A stretch of 64,000 nucleotides of DNA from JACVRW01 sp963850205 (GTDB lineage Bacteria; Actinomycetota; Thermoleophilia; Solirubrobacterales; Thermoleophilaceae). The notes under the pieces were generated by a model that saw nothing but the letters and a program-made list of their open reading frames with translations, had not been told where the DNA came from and ran no database searches. Both the position numbers and the translations under genes were made by a program. Shown here in pieces: positions 53,053 to 63,281 of this stretch. Position 1 is the first letter of the stretch. Each line of letters starts with the position of its first letter. The stretch is taken from the NCBI GenBank assembly GCA_963850205.1, contig CAWKKJ010000008.1, positions 744,001 to 808,000 on the forward strand, in the 5' to 3' direction.

Positions 53053-53754
53053 TTACGAATCGTCGTCGGCGGGAACCGTCGGCCGGTTGTCGGGGATGTA
53101 GGTGACGGTGTAGAGCAGGCGCGCCGTGCTGTAGGTGCAGCCGAAGGTCGCGATCTCGCGCAGGTCCTCGATGGCGAACTGCTCGAGGCTGGCCTCGCCC
53201 TCGCAGCTGCCCCTGGCGCGCGACGCCCGCCACCAGTCCTGCCGCGTGAGATCGCGGGCGAACATCGGCGCCCAGGTGTCAATGGTCACGCCGATCCAAT
53301 TGCCCTTTCGCACCCGGAGGGGCTCGTCCAGGGCGAACGTGGGGCTGGAGCCGAAGTAGTCGTCCAGCTCATAGTCGTCGGACTGCTTGAGGAGCCGATA
53401 GTTCAGCCGGGTCCGGCGGGTGTCACCGCGGCGCAGGACCGCCAGCCGCACTGCGGCGGGGCTGCCGAAGCTGTCCTCGAAGGAAGTGATCTGCTCGGGG
53501 GTGGGAGAGCCGAGCGTGATGGAGAAGGCCACGATCGTCCCGTTGCGGCGGATGTAATACGGGTTCTTGGGGCCGCCCGCAGCCCGGCCCTGGAGGCCCG
53601 TGACCCGCACCGCAACCGTGCAAGGGTTCGCCGGGCAGCTGGGCGTGACCGCGGTGGCCTCGGCGCCAAGCTCGACGATGCGGGCGGAAGCGCCGGCCGG
53701 AGCGAGCAGCGCGGCGGCGAGGACGATGAGGGTGGGCAGCAGGATTCGCTTCAT
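53053..53754 (-). CDS. secreted protein of unknown function
   Basis: A 233-residue protein with a signal peptide (LLPTLIVLAAALLAPAGASA) and a beta-rich mature part: SCPANPCTVAVRVTGLQGRA, YYIRRNGTIVAFSITLGSPT, and a late TVTYIPDN. Four cysteines could form two disulphides. I recognise no catalytic motif; similar proteins are common as hypothetical secreted proteins in Thermoleophilia. Confidence 0.7.
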   Translation of the reverse strand: MKRILLPTLIVLAAALLAPAGASARIVELGAEATAVTPSCPANPCTVAVRVTGLQGRAAGGPKNPYYIRRNGTIVAFSITLGSPTPEQITSFEDSFGSPAAVRLAVLRRGDTRRTRLNYRLLKQSDDYELDDYFGSSPTFALDEPLRVRKGNWIGVTIDTWAPMFARDLTRQDWWRASRARGSCEGEASLEQFAIEDLREIATFGCTYSTARLLYTVTYIPDNRPTVPADDDS

Positions 53755-53814
53755 GACCCGGTTTCCAACACCCGACCGGCGGCCGAGTTTCGCTTCCTAC
53801 TTGTATCGGCTCCG

Positions 53815-53845
53815 CCGCATACGCCCGCATTCGCGGGCATGGCGG
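53815..53845. terminator. GC-rich stem-loop between infA and the secreted protein gene
   Basis: CCGC, then GCCCGC, loop ATTC, GCGGGC, then GCGG form an interrupted stem of ten pairs. There is no U-run on either strand, so it may be a Rho-type or mRNA-stability structure downstream of infA rather than an intrinsic terminator. Confidence 0.4.
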
Positions 53846-53861
53846 CTCCGCTAACTACCGT

Positions 53862-53886
53862 GGACAAAGAAATGGGCTCCGCCCAT
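53862..53886 (-). terminator. intrinsic terminator of the csp-infA unit
   Basis: On the minus strand, immediately at the stop codon of infA, ATGGGC, loop GGA, GCCCAT form a six-pair stem followed by TTCTTTG, the T-rich tail. This fits a compact Rho-independent terminator. Confidence 0.6.
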
Positions 53887-54104
53887 TACTTGTAACGGTA
53901 GGTGATTCGACCCCGGTCGAGATCGTACGGAGACAGCTCGATCTTGACCCGGTCACCGGGCAAGATGCGGATGTAGTGCCTCCGCATCTTGCCCGAGATG
54001 TGGCCGAGGACCTCGTGCCCGTTGTCGAGCTCCACCTTGAACATCGTGTTGGGGAGGGCCTCGAGGATCTCGCCCTCCATCTCGATCTTCTCTTCCTTGG
54101 GCAC
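53886..54104 (-). CDS. infA: translation initiation factor IF-1
   Basis: A 72-residue S1-fold protein that binds the ribosomal A site during initiation. The sequence is typical throughout: MEGEILEALPNTMFKVELDN, GHISGKMRRHYIRILPGDRV, and ELSPYDLDRGRITYRYK. The start is a GTG at 54104. It lies 13 bases after the cold-shock gene, not in the usual ribosomal protein cluster with rpmJ and rpsM. It is followed at once by a small intrinsic terminator. Confidence 0.95.
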   Translation of the reverse strand: MPKEEKIEMEGEILEALPNTMFKVELDNGHEVLGHISGKMRRHYIRILPGDRVKIELSPYDLDRGRITYRYK

Positions 54105-54117
54105 GAACCGAGAGGCC

Positions 54118-54321
54118 TCAGATGAGGCGGACCTTCACCGCCTTGGGTCCCTTGTCGCCCGTCTCCTCCTCGTACTCCACCTTCGAGTTCTCGGCCAGCG
54201 ACTTGAAGCCCTGGCCGTCGATCCCCGAGTAGTGGACGAACAGGTCTCGGTCGCCATCGTCAGGCGTGATGAACCCGTAGCCCTTCTCGTCGTTGAACCA
54301 CTTCACGGTTCCGGTAGGCAC
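54118..54321 (-). CDS. cold-shock family protein
   Basis: A 67-residue CspA-type single-stranded nucleic acid-binding protein. GTVKWFNDEKGYGFITPDD and DLFVHYSGI are the two RNA-binding motifs. The GTG start at 54321 has AGGAAGGGG upstream. It precedes infA by 13 bases; the two probably share a transcript. The 147-base leader before it may fold and regulate translation, as in other csp genes, but no structure was evident by eye. Confidence 0.93.
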   Translation of the reverse strand: MPTGTVKWFNDEKGYGFITPDDGDRDLFVHYSGIDGQGFKSLAENSKVEYEEETGDKGPKAVKVRLI

Positions 54322-54468
54322 TTGTGCCCCTTCCTGCGTGTGCCCCGGTATCGGTCGGCGAAGCGAGCCCGAACGTCGGCACCTGCATGTTTCAACTACG
54401 CCGGCTCTATCGGCCGACCCTTACAGGCGGGACGCTACCAGGGGCGGGCGCGGGAAGCGCTCAGCCGC

Positions 54469-55236
54469 TCAGCGTCCCTGGAAGGTCGCCTTGCCCGGTC
54501 CCTCGTCCAGAAACGACCTGACGGCCCCCTGGAGGTCATCGGTGGCGAACAGCGGCGCGCCGATCGCGGGTGCCTGCTCGTCGGCGCCCCTAACCCCGTG
54601 CTCCAGGAAGGCCCGGACCATCTGCTTGGTCGCCTGGTGGGCCCGGGTCGGGCCGGCCGCCAGGCGCTGCGCGAAACGCAGCGCCTTCTCGGCCAGGTCG
54701 TCGTCGGGCAGCACCCGGTTCACCACGTTCCAGCGTTCCAGCGTGGCGGCGTCGTACAGGCCGGCCGACATCACGAACTCCCGCGCCCGGGCCGGCCCGG
54801 CGCGCTCTGCCATCCGCTGCGTGCCGCCCATCAGCGGGGTGAGCCCCACGACCGCCTCCACCAGCCCGAACTGCGCCGACTCGGCGGCCCAGATCATGTC
54901 GCAGGCCAGGGCCAACTCGAGGCCCGCGGTGAGGCACAGCCCATGCACCGAGGCCAGCGTGGGCAGCGGCAGCGCCTCGATCCGGTGGGTGATCTCCAGC
55001 AGCTCCGCCGTGAAGGTCTCGGCGCCCTCCACCGTCAGGCCCTCGAACACGTGAACGTCGGCCCCCCCGGTGAAGATCTCGCCCTCGGCCCGCACCAGGA
55101 GCGCCCGGCAGTCGCCGACGCCGTCGAGCGCGGTGAGCACGTCGGCCACCATCTCGTCGCCGAAGAGGTTCAGCGGAGGGCTGTCCAGCACCAGCACCCC
55201 GAGGTCGCCATCGGTCTCGAGGCGCGCCTCAGCCAC
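54469..55236 (-). CDS. enoyl-CoA hydratase/isomerase family protein
   Basis: A 255-residue crotonase-fold protein. The oxyanion loops are FTGGADVHVFEG and HGLCLTAGLELALACDMIWA, and the second catalytic Glu position is occupied by a segment GLTPLMGGTQRMAERAG that keeps the family shape. It probably hydrates or isomerises enoyl-CoA thioesters in fatty acid breakdown. It is the last gene of the long minus-strand operon; its start overlaps the HIT gene by 8 bases. Confidence 0.87.
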   Translation of the reverse strand: MAEARLETDGDLGVLVLDSPPLNLFGDEMVADVLTALDGVGDCRALLVRAEGEIFTGGADVHVFEGLTVEGAETFTAELLEITHRIEALPLPTLASVHGLCLTAGLELALACDMIWAAESAQFGLVEAVVGLTPLMGGTQRMAERAGPARAREFVMSAGLYDAATLERWNVVNRVLPDDDLAEKALRFAQRLAAGPTRAHQATKQMVRAFLEHGVRGADEQAPAIGAPLFATDDLQGAVRSFLDEGPGKATFQGR

Positions 55237-55636
55237 GAATCTCAGCCGCCACGGCGGACAGCTCCTCGGGCTTTGCCGGCTGCGGACGGATGGGCAGCTC
55301 GAGCGGATCGTCGTCGTAGCGCGGGATCACGTGCATGTGGAAGTGGAAGACCGTCTGCCAGGCCGCCGGCCCGCAGCAGTTGAGCAGGTTCACGCCGTCG
55401 CACCCCAGGGTGTCGCGCATCCTCGCCGCCAGGGTCCTCGCACCGGCCGTCGTCCGCTCCAGGTCGGCCTTCTCGACCTCGTACAGGTCCTTGGAGTGGG
55501 CGCGCGGGATCACCAGCGCGTGACCGCGGGTCCAGGGGTTGATGTCCATGAACGCGACCGTGTGCTCGTCCTCCTGGACCGTCTCGGACGGCAGCTCACC
55601 GGCCACGACCTTGCAGAAGATGCAGTCGTCGGGCAT
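55229..55636 (-). CDS. HIT-family nucleotide hydrolase
   Basis: A 135-residue Hint-type purine nucleoside phosphoramidase. CIFCKVVAGELPS carries the zinc-binding cysteines at the N-terminus, INPWTRGHALVIPRAHSKDL is the nucleotide-binding part, and VFHFHMHVIPRY holds the histidine triad. It starts 9 bases after the CorA gene. Confidence 0.92.
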   Translation of the reverse strand: MPDDCIFCKVVAGELPSETVQEDEHTVAFMDINPWTRGHALVIPRAHSKDLYEVEKADLERTTAGARTLAARMRDTLGCDGVNLLNCCGPAAWQTVFHFHMHVIPRYDDDPLELPIRPQPAKPEELSAVAAEIRG

Positions 55637-55645
55637 GGCCGCAAT

Positions 55646-56620
55646 TTATTGCAGCCAGCCCACCTTCTTGAAGTACCTGTAGACCCCGAAGCAGATGCTG
55701 ACCATGAGCACGAGGACCAGCGGATAGCCGAAGGTCCAGGAGAGCTCCGGCATGTGCTCGAAGTTCATCCCGTAGATGCCGGCGATCATCGTCGGCACCG
55801 CGACGATCGCCACGATGGCCGAGATCGTGCGCACGTCCTGGTTCTGGCGCACCGTGATCTGGGCCAGGTTGGCCTCCAGGATGCTGGTGAGCAGGTCGCG
55901 GTAGCTCTCCAGCTGCTCGTGCACGCGGATGAGGTGGTCGTTCACGTCGCCGAAGTAGGCGCGCACCTCGGGATGCACCTGGTCGTAGTGGCCCTTGGCC
56001 AGCCGGTCGACCGGCTCCACCAGCGGCGCGGCGGCGCGGTTGAAGTCGAGCACCTCGCGCTTGAGCTTGTAGATCCGCTCCGCCGGGTTGGTCCGGGAAT
56101 CGGAGAACACCTCGTTCTCCACCTCCTCGATGTCCTCGCCCAGCCCGGCGAGGGCCGGGGCGTAGTCGTCGACCACCCGATCGACGATCGCGTGCAGCAC
56201 CGCACCCGGCCCCCGCTTGAGCAGCTCGGGGTTGTGCTCCAGCTCCGTGCGGACCTCCTGGAGCGCGCTGGCCTTGCCGTGGCGCACGGTGAGGAGGTAG
56301 TCGTGGCCGAGGAAGATGAGGATCTCGCCGAACTCCACGACCTCCCGCTCGTCGACGTAGCGCGCCGTCTTGAGCACGATGAAGACCAGGTTCTCGTAGA
56401 CGTCGAGCTTGGGCCGTTGATGCGCGTTGATGGCGTCCTCCACCGCCAGCGGGTGGAGGACGAACTCGCGCTTGAGCGAGTCGAACTCCTCCTCGCTGGG
56501 CTCGTAGAGGCCGATCCAGGCGAAGGTGTCCGACTGGCGGCAGGCCTCGTAGGCGTGGTTCAGCTCCACGGGCCCGTCGCGCCGGCGGCCCTCCTCGTAG
56601 ACGGCGCAGTCGACGATCAC
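55646..56620 (-). CDS. corA: CorA-family magnesium/cobalt transporter
   Basis: A 324-residue divalent cation channel. A long cytoplasmic helical domain ends in two membrane helices; the signature YGMNF is at the first helix (MIAGIYGMNFEHMPELSW) and the second is YPLVLVLMVSICFGVY. The GTG start at 56620 overlaps the stop of the cca gene. The much longer frame upstream in this register is antisense-type noise over the cca gene. Confidence 0.9.
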   Translation of the reverse strand: MIVDCAVYEEGRRRDGPVELNHAYEACRQSDTFAWIGLYEPSEEEFDSLKREFVLHPLAVEDAINAHQRPKLDVYENLVFIVLKTARYVDEREVVEFGEILIFLGHDYLLTVRHGKASALQEVRTELEHNPELLKRGPGAVLHAIVDRVVDDYAPALAGLGEDIEEVENEVFSDSRTNPAERIYKLKREVLDFNRAAAPLVEPVDRLAKGHYDQVHPEVRAYFGDVNDHLIRVHEQLESYRDLLTSILEANLAQITVRQNQDVRTISAIVAIVAVPTMIAGIYGMNFEHMPELSWTFGYPLVLVLMVSICFGVYRYFKKVGWLQ

Positions 56621-57990
56621 CGCTCGGGATTGTCGCGCAGCCGCCGGGCAAGCTCCACCGCCTGGGCGCGATCGGCCGCCTCGCCGGCGTAGGCCGCCTC
56701 CTCCAGCCGGGCCAGGAGGCGGCCCAGCTCGGGCCCGGGCTCGATGCCGAGCTCTTCCGCCAGCTCGTGGCCCCGCAGCGGGGCCGGGGGCGGGCCCGTC
56801 TCCCGCCAGTCCAGCGCCGCTCGCATGAGCTCGCGGGCCAGGTCCAGATGGGCCTCGGTGGCCACCTCGGCGTTCCGGCCGCGGGTGGCCAGCCGGTCGG
56901 CACAGGAGAAGAGCGTCACCTCCACCTCCACCGGCATGGTCGAGGTCAGGTAGCGGTAGACCGCGCGGCGGTCCAGGGGCCGCTCGTGCACCAGGAAGCC
57001 CAGGCGGAGGTGATGGCGGGCGAGCGCCGCGAGGAAACGAGACAGCCGGGCGCTGGTGCGCAGCCGGCGGCACACGTCGCCCACCATGGCCTCCCCCACA
57101 CGGTCGTGGCCCATGAACGTGACGCGGCCGTCGGGCCGCAGCGCCCGGGTGGCCGGCTTGCCGATGTCGTGGAGGAGGGCCCCGAAGCGCAGCGCCTCCA
57201 GGCGGGTCAGCTCGTCCGCGAAGGGCGCCTCGAGCAGAGGAGCCAGACGAGGATCGAGCTCGTCCAGCCGGCCCTCGAGCTCGATCTGGCGCTCGAGCAC
57301 CTCGATCGTGTGGCCGTACACGTCGAGGTGGTGGTAGTGGCTCTGCTCCACCTCGTGCAGCTCGGCCAGCTCGGGAAGCACCGAGCGCACGAGCCCCAGG
57401 CGGTCGGCCAGCGCCAGCCCGGCCAGCACGCCGTCGGCGAGCACCAGACGGCGCAGCTCGCTGAAGATCCGCTCGCCCGCGGCCCGGGACACGCCCGGAG
57501 CTGCCTCGGCCGTGAGCCGCTCGGTCTCGGGATCGGGCGTGAAGCCCAGCTGGGCGGCGAAGCGCGCGAGTCGCAGCGGACGCAGAGGATCGCGCTCGTA
57601 GGCCCCCCGCCCCAGCACCCGCAGCCGCCGCTCGGCCAGGTCCGCCCGGCCCCCCACGGGGTCGATGAGCTCGTCGCTTCCCACCCGCCGGGCCATCGCG
57701 TTCACCGTGAAGTCGCGGAGCGCGAGGTCCTCTTCGATCGAATCGCCCTGGAGCGGGGAGAAGTCGTACACCAGCCCCGCCTCGCGCTCGATCACCCGCC
57801 AGGCGCCGAAGCCCTCGCACAGCCGGAAGACCGGGCCTCCCAGCGCTCGCGCGGCGGCGCGCGCGGCAGGTTCGGGATCGCCTGCCACGGCCAGGTCGAC
57901 ATCGGTGGTCGGACGCCCGAGCAGCTCGTCGCGGACGGTTCCGCCCACCACCCAGGCCTCGGTCGATCCGAGGGTCTCCGCGAGCTTCAC
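56617..57990 (-). CDS. cca: tRNA nucleotidyltransferase / poly(A) polymerase family protein with HD domain
   Basis: A 457-residue enzyme that adds or repairs the CCA end of tRNA. WVVGGTVRDELLGRPTTDVD is the catalytic nucleotidyltransferase signature with its two Asp residues, RDFTVNAMARRV and RDPLRPLRLARFAAQLGF follow, and an HD domain is seen in LEALRFGALLHDIGKPA. The domain order matches actinobacterial CCA-adding proteins. It overlaps alr and corA by 4 bases on either side. Confidence 0.9.
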   Translation of the reverse strand: MKLAETLGSTEAWVVGGTVRDELLGRPTTDVDLAVAGDPEPAARAAARALGGPVFRLCEGFGAWRVIEREAGLVYDFSPLQGDSIEEDLALRDFTVNAMARRVGSDELIDPVGGRADLAERRLRVLGRGAYERDPLRPLRLARFAAQLGFTPDPETERLTAEAAPGVSRAAGERIFSELRRLVLADGVLAGLALADRLGLVRSVLPELAELHEVEQSHYHHLDVYGHTIEVLERQIELEGRLDELDPRLAPLLEAPFADELTRLEALRFGALLHDIGKPATRALRPDGRVTFMGHDRVGEAMVGDVCRRLRTSARLSRFLAALARHHLRLGFLVHERPLDRRAVYRYLTSTMPVEVEVTLFSCADRLATRGRNAEVATEAHLDLARELMRAALDWRETGPPPAPLRGHELAEELGIEPGPELGRLLARLEEAAYAGEAADRAQAVELARRLRDNPER

Positions 57991-59048
57991 CGCACGTGCT
58001 GGCGGGGCACCCGGGGCGTGAGCGCGGTGGTGACCTCATAGTTGATGGTGCCCAGCCGGCGCGCCACCTCCTCCGCCAGGATCCGCTCGCCGTCCTGGGT
58101 GCCGAGCAGCACCACCTCGTCACCCACCGCCACGCCCTCGTCGTCTGCGAGGTCGATCGTCACGTTGTCCATGCTGACGGCCCCCGCCAGCGGACGTCGC
58201 CGCCCGCCGATCAGCACGTCGCAGTCGTTGGTGAGGCCCCGGCGCCAGCCGTCCCCGTAGCCGATCGGCACCGTGGCCACCCAGGCCGGCTCCGTCGCCT
58301 TCCAGCGTCGCCCGTAGCCGGCGCTGTCCCCGGGCTCGAAGCGCTTTACCGCGGCCACGTACGAGGTCAGCGCGAGAGCCGGCTCCAGCCCGCGCTCGGC
58401 GGGATCCACGCCGAACGGGTCCATCCCGTAGACCGCGATGCCACAGCGCACCATGTCGAAATGCGCCGCCGGGTCACGATAGGTGGCGGCGCTGTTGGCG
58501 GCGTGCACGATCAGGTCGTCGCGCCCGACCGCCTCCACGAACGCGGCGAAGCGCTCCAGCTGGGCGGGAAAGTGATCGTCCCCGGTCTCGTCCGCGGTGG
58601 CGAAGTGGGTCATCAGCCCCACCACCGACTCGTCCTGGGCCAGGCGCGCGGCCTCGTCGAAGTCCTTGGTCCCGAGGCGCCCCATCCCGGTGTCGAGCTT
58701 CACGTGGATCCGCTCGCCGATGAGCCCGGGCGTCCAGGCCACAACGTCGGCCTGGGCCTCGGCAGCGGCGCGCTGCTCCTCTTTCGTGAGCGCGCCCATC
58801 ACCAGGATGCGCTCCCCGATCCCGTGCCGGCGCAGGTCCTCGGCCTCGGCGGCGGTGGCCACGGCCAGCCAGGTGGCGCCGCCGGCAAGGGCGGCCTTGG
58901 CGGCCCAGGCCGCGCCGTGCCCGTACCCATCAGCCTTGACCACGGCGCAGAGCTCTGCGCCGGGGCCGATCACGGTCCTCAGGTGCGCGCAGTTGCGCTC
59001 GATCGCCCCGATGTCCACCCGGGCGACCGCGCGCTCGGCGGCGCTCAC
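57987..59048 (-). CDS. alr: alanine racemase
   Basis: A 353-residue PLP enzyme making D-alanine for peptidoglycan. The PLP lysine is in LCAVVKADGYGHGAAW, the substrate-side tyrosine in the DSAGYGRRW region, IGYGDGWRRGL is the PLP phosphate-binding segment, and RPLAGAVSMDNVTIDL a conserved C-terminal motif. It overlaps cca and the CBS gene by 4 bases. It lies in a cell-wall-related operon with glmM and glmS. Confidence 0.93.
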   Translation of the reverse strand: MSAAERAVARVDIGAIERNCAHLRTVIGPGAELCAVVKADGYGHGAAWAAKAALAGGATWLAVATAAEAEDLRRHGIGERILVMGALTKEEQRAAAEAQADVVAWTPGLIGERIHVKLDTGMGRLGTKDFDEAARLAQDESVVGLMTHFATADETGDDHFPAQLERFAAFVEAVGRDDLIVHAANSAATYRDPAAHFDMVRCGIAVYGMDPFGVDPAERGLEPALALTSYVAAVKRFEPGDSAGYGRRWKATEPAWVATVPIGYGDGWRRGLTNDCDVLIGGRRRPLAGAVSMDNVTIDLADDEGVAVGDEVVLLGTQDGERILAEEVARRLGTINYEVTTALTPRVPRQHVR

Positions 59049-59503
59049 TTCGCCAGGGCGCCGAGCAGGTCCAGCCGGGTGACGACCCCCACCAGGCGGC
59101 CATCCTCCACCACCGGGAGCCGGTTGTGGCCGGAGTCGTGCACGAGCCGGGCCGCTTCCGCCACGCTGGTGTCCGGCTCGACCGTGTCGGGGTCGGTGGT
59201 CATCATGTCCGACGCCTTCGAGGCAAACGCCTTGCGCAGCCGGTCCTCGAAGCGCCCGAGCGGCTCGAGGAACACGGTGCCCCCGAACAGGTTGATGTAG
59301 TGGGGCAGGTGCAGGTCGCCCTGATCGTCGGGCAGCACGAGGTCGGCCTCGGTGACCAGCCCGGCCAGGCGTCCGTCCGCCTCCACCACCGGCACACCGG
59401 GAAGCTCGTGCTCGCGCAGGGTCCGGACCACGTCCTCGACCGAGCTGTCCGGCGCCACCGTCGCCGGCGTCGCGTCCATGATGTCCCGCACGAGCTCCGC
59501 CAT
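59045..59503 (-). CDS. two-CBS-domain protein
   Basis: A 152-residue protein made of a pair of CBS motifs: MDATPATVAPDSSVEDVVRT with VVEADGRLAGLVTEADLVLP, and TTDPDTVEPDTSVAEAARLV with VVEDGRLVGVVTRLDLLGAL. Such pairs bind adenine nucleotides and act as regulatory modules. It has no attached enzyme, so its partner may be another protein of the operon. Confidence 0.9.
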   Translation of the reverse strand: MAELVRDIMDATPATVAPDSSVEDVVRTLREHELPGVPVVEADGRLAGLVTEADLVLPDDQGDLHLPHYINLFGGTVFLEPLGRFEDRLRKAFASKASDMMTTDPDTVEPDTSVAEAARLVHDSGHNRLPVVEDGRLVGVVTRLDLLGALAK

Positions 59504-59519
59504 CGGCCGCGGACGTTAC

Positions 59520-61037
59520 CTAACGGTGTGCGAGCCCCCGCGGAAGGGCCTCGATCACGTCGCCCGCCATCACGTGGTCGGCGCCCACGTCCTCGGCGGC
59601 GGCTCGGCCGGCCAGGCCGTGGGCCAAGGCGCCGAGCGCCGCGGCCTCGAAGGCGGGCAGGCCCTTGGCCAGCAGCGCGCCGATCAGACCCGAGAGGACG
59701 TCCCCGGTGCCGGCGGTGGCCAGGGCGGGAGTGCCCGCGCCGCTCACCGCGAGCGGGCCGCCGGGCGGCGCGACGATGGTGTCGTCGCCCTTGAGCAGCA
59801 CCACCGCCCCGCTGCGCTCGGCGGCCTCGCGGGCGTGCGCGACCCGCCGCGCATGCACGGCCTCGGAGTCCAGCTCGAGCAGACGGCCGAGCTCTCCCTC
59901 GTGGGGGGTCAGCAGGGTGGGCCCGGAGCGCTCGGCGAACAGCTCGATCCGGCCGGCATGCGCGTTCAGGCCGTCGGCATCGACCAGGAGCGGCGCCTCC
60001 ACCTCGGCCGCCACCAAGCGTGCGAACTCGGCGGCGCCGGGCGAGCGTCCCAGCCCCGGTCCCAGCACCACCGCCCCGGCCCGCTGCGCCATCTCGGCGA
60101 CCACCTCGGCCCCGGCCGGAGTGTGGAAGCCGTCCTCGTCCGGCAGCCCGCGGCTCATCTGCTCGAGCAGCCGCAGGTCGACCGCCTGCTGCACCGGCCC
60201 CGGCACCGCCACCTGCACGTAGCCGGCGCCGGCGCGCTGGGCCGAGCGGGCGGCCATGGTGGGAGCGCCGGTGAGCCCGGTCGCTCCGCCCACCACCACC
60301 ACCACGCCGGAGGTGAACTTCGAGCCGCTGCGCTCGCGGGGCGGGTACAGATCGAGTACGCCGTTGCCGATCAGGCCGGCCGCCTCGCCGGACGGAGCGC
60401 CGCGGGGGATGCCGATCTCCACCACCTCGACCCGTCCGGCGTGCGACTTGCCCGGCTCCACATGAAGGCCGAGCTTCGATCCGTGGAAGCTTGCGGTGAC
60501 GAGCGCGTGGACGGCCTCGCCGTCCACCTCGCCCGTGGAGGCGTTCACGCCCGAGGGCACGTCGCAGGCCACTACCGGTGCGTCCTGCGCGTTTATGGCG
60601 ACGATCGCGGATCGCAGCGGCTCGCGCGGCGAGCCCTCGAAACCGGTCCCCAGCAGCGCGTCGAGCAGCGCGCCGGAACCGGCGAGGCCCTCCGCGGTGA
60701 ACGGCTCGGGCGCCGCGCCGGGAAGGCGCTCGAGGTTGGCCAGCGCGTCGCCCTGCAGGTCCTCCATCGGGGCCGCCGCCAGCACGTCCACCTCGTGGCC
60801 ATCCTCGCGCAGCAGCCGGGCGGCCACCAGGCCGTCGCCGCCGTTGTTGCCCTTGCCCACCAGCACCCGTACCGGCCCCGGCCCCGCCGCCGCGGCGGTC
60901 ACGCGAGCCAGTCCGGCGCCGGCGCGTTCCATCAGGTCCAGCGAGGGCACGTGCTGCTCCTTGATCGCCCAGGCGTCGGCGGCGCGCATCTCGGCCGCCT
61001 CGAACAGCGGCTGAAGCCAGGCGGGAAGGGGCGTCAC
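59520..61037 (-). CDS. nnr: bifunctional NAD(P)H-hydrate epimerase / ADP-dependent dehydratase
   Basis: A 505-residue fusion that repairs hydrated NAD(P)H. The N-terminal epimerase half has VRVLVGKGNNGGDGLVAARL and VACDVPSGVNASTGEV; the C-terminal ribokinase-like half has LGPGLGRSPG and the ADP-binding end LATAGTGDVLSGLIGALLAK. The GTG start at 61037 overlaps the acpS stop by 4 bases. This fusion is the usual bacterial arrangement next to acpS. Confidence 0.93.
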   Translation of the reverse strand: MTPLPAWLQPLFEAAEMRAADAWAIKEQHVPSLDLMERAGAGLARVTAAAAGPGPVRVLVGKGNNGGDGLVAARLLREDGHEVDVLAAAPMEDLQGDALANLERLPGAAPEPFTAEGLAGSGALLDALLGTGFEGSPREPLRSAIVAINAQDAPVVACDVPSGVNASTGEVDGEAVHALVTASFHGSKLGLHVEPGKSHAGRVEVVEIGIPRGAPSGEAAGLIGNGVLDLYPPRERSGSKFTSGVVVVVGGATGLTGAPTMAARSAQRAGAGYVQVAVPGPVQQAVDLRLLEQMSRGLPDEDGFHTPAGAEVVAEMAQRAGAVVLGPGLGRSPGAAEFARLVAAEVEAPLLVDADGLNAHAGRIELFAERSGPTLLTPHEGELGRLLELDSEAVHARRVAHAREAAERSGAVVLLKGDDTIVAPPGGPLAVSGAGTPALATAGTGDVLSGLIGALLAKGLPAFEAAALGALAHGLAGRAAAEDVGADHVMAGDVIEALPRGLAHR

Positions 61038-61393
61038 GGCCGCTGGAGTATGGCCACCGCCCCAGCCATCGTGTGGGTATGGGTCAGCGAGATCACCGGC
61101 TCGGCCCTCAGCTCGCGCGCCCTGTCGGCCACCGTGCCGCTCAGACGCAGCTCGGGCGCGCCCTCGGTGGCCACCACCTCCACGTCGGCAAAGCTCCAGC
61201 CGGTCAAGCCAAGCGCCTTGGCCACCGCCTCCTTGGCGCAGAAGCGCGCCGCCAAATGCATCCCGGGCCGAGGCCGGGCCGCGGCGTAGGTCCGCTCGCC
61301 GTCGGTGAAGAGCCGCTCGGCCAGGCGCGGCCGGCGGGCCAGCGCGCGTTCCAGGCGCTCGATGTCGAGAAGGTCGAGCCCGACCCCGCTCAC
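61034..61393 (-). CDS. acpS: holo-[acyl-carrier-protein] synthase
   Basis: A 119-residue phosphopantetheinyl transferase that activates acyl carrier protein. VGLDLLDIERLERALAR contains the metal-binding Asp, and FCAKEAVAKALGLTGW contains the second acidic ligand and the CoA-binding basic residue. ISLTHTHTMAGAVAI ends the fold. It lies 46 bases after glmS and is fused in translation with nnr by a 4-base overlap. Confidence 0.93.
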   Translation of the reverse strand: MSGVGLDLLDIERLERALARRPRLAERLFTDGERTYAAARPRPGMHLAARFCAKEAVAKALGLTGWSFADVEVVATEGAPELRLSGTVADRARELRAEPVISLTHTHTMAGAVAILQRP

Positions 61394-61439
61394 CCTGGAC
61401 CAATCGATTCTGACGGCGCCAGCTCCGATGGATCCAGGG

Positions 61440-63272
<1,833 letters not shown>

Positions 63273-63281
63273 GAGAGAAGA

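Noticed and set aside
63273..63281. glmS ribozyme upstream of glmS
   Set aside because: Only 10 bases separate glmM and glmS, leaving no room for a ribozyme leader.
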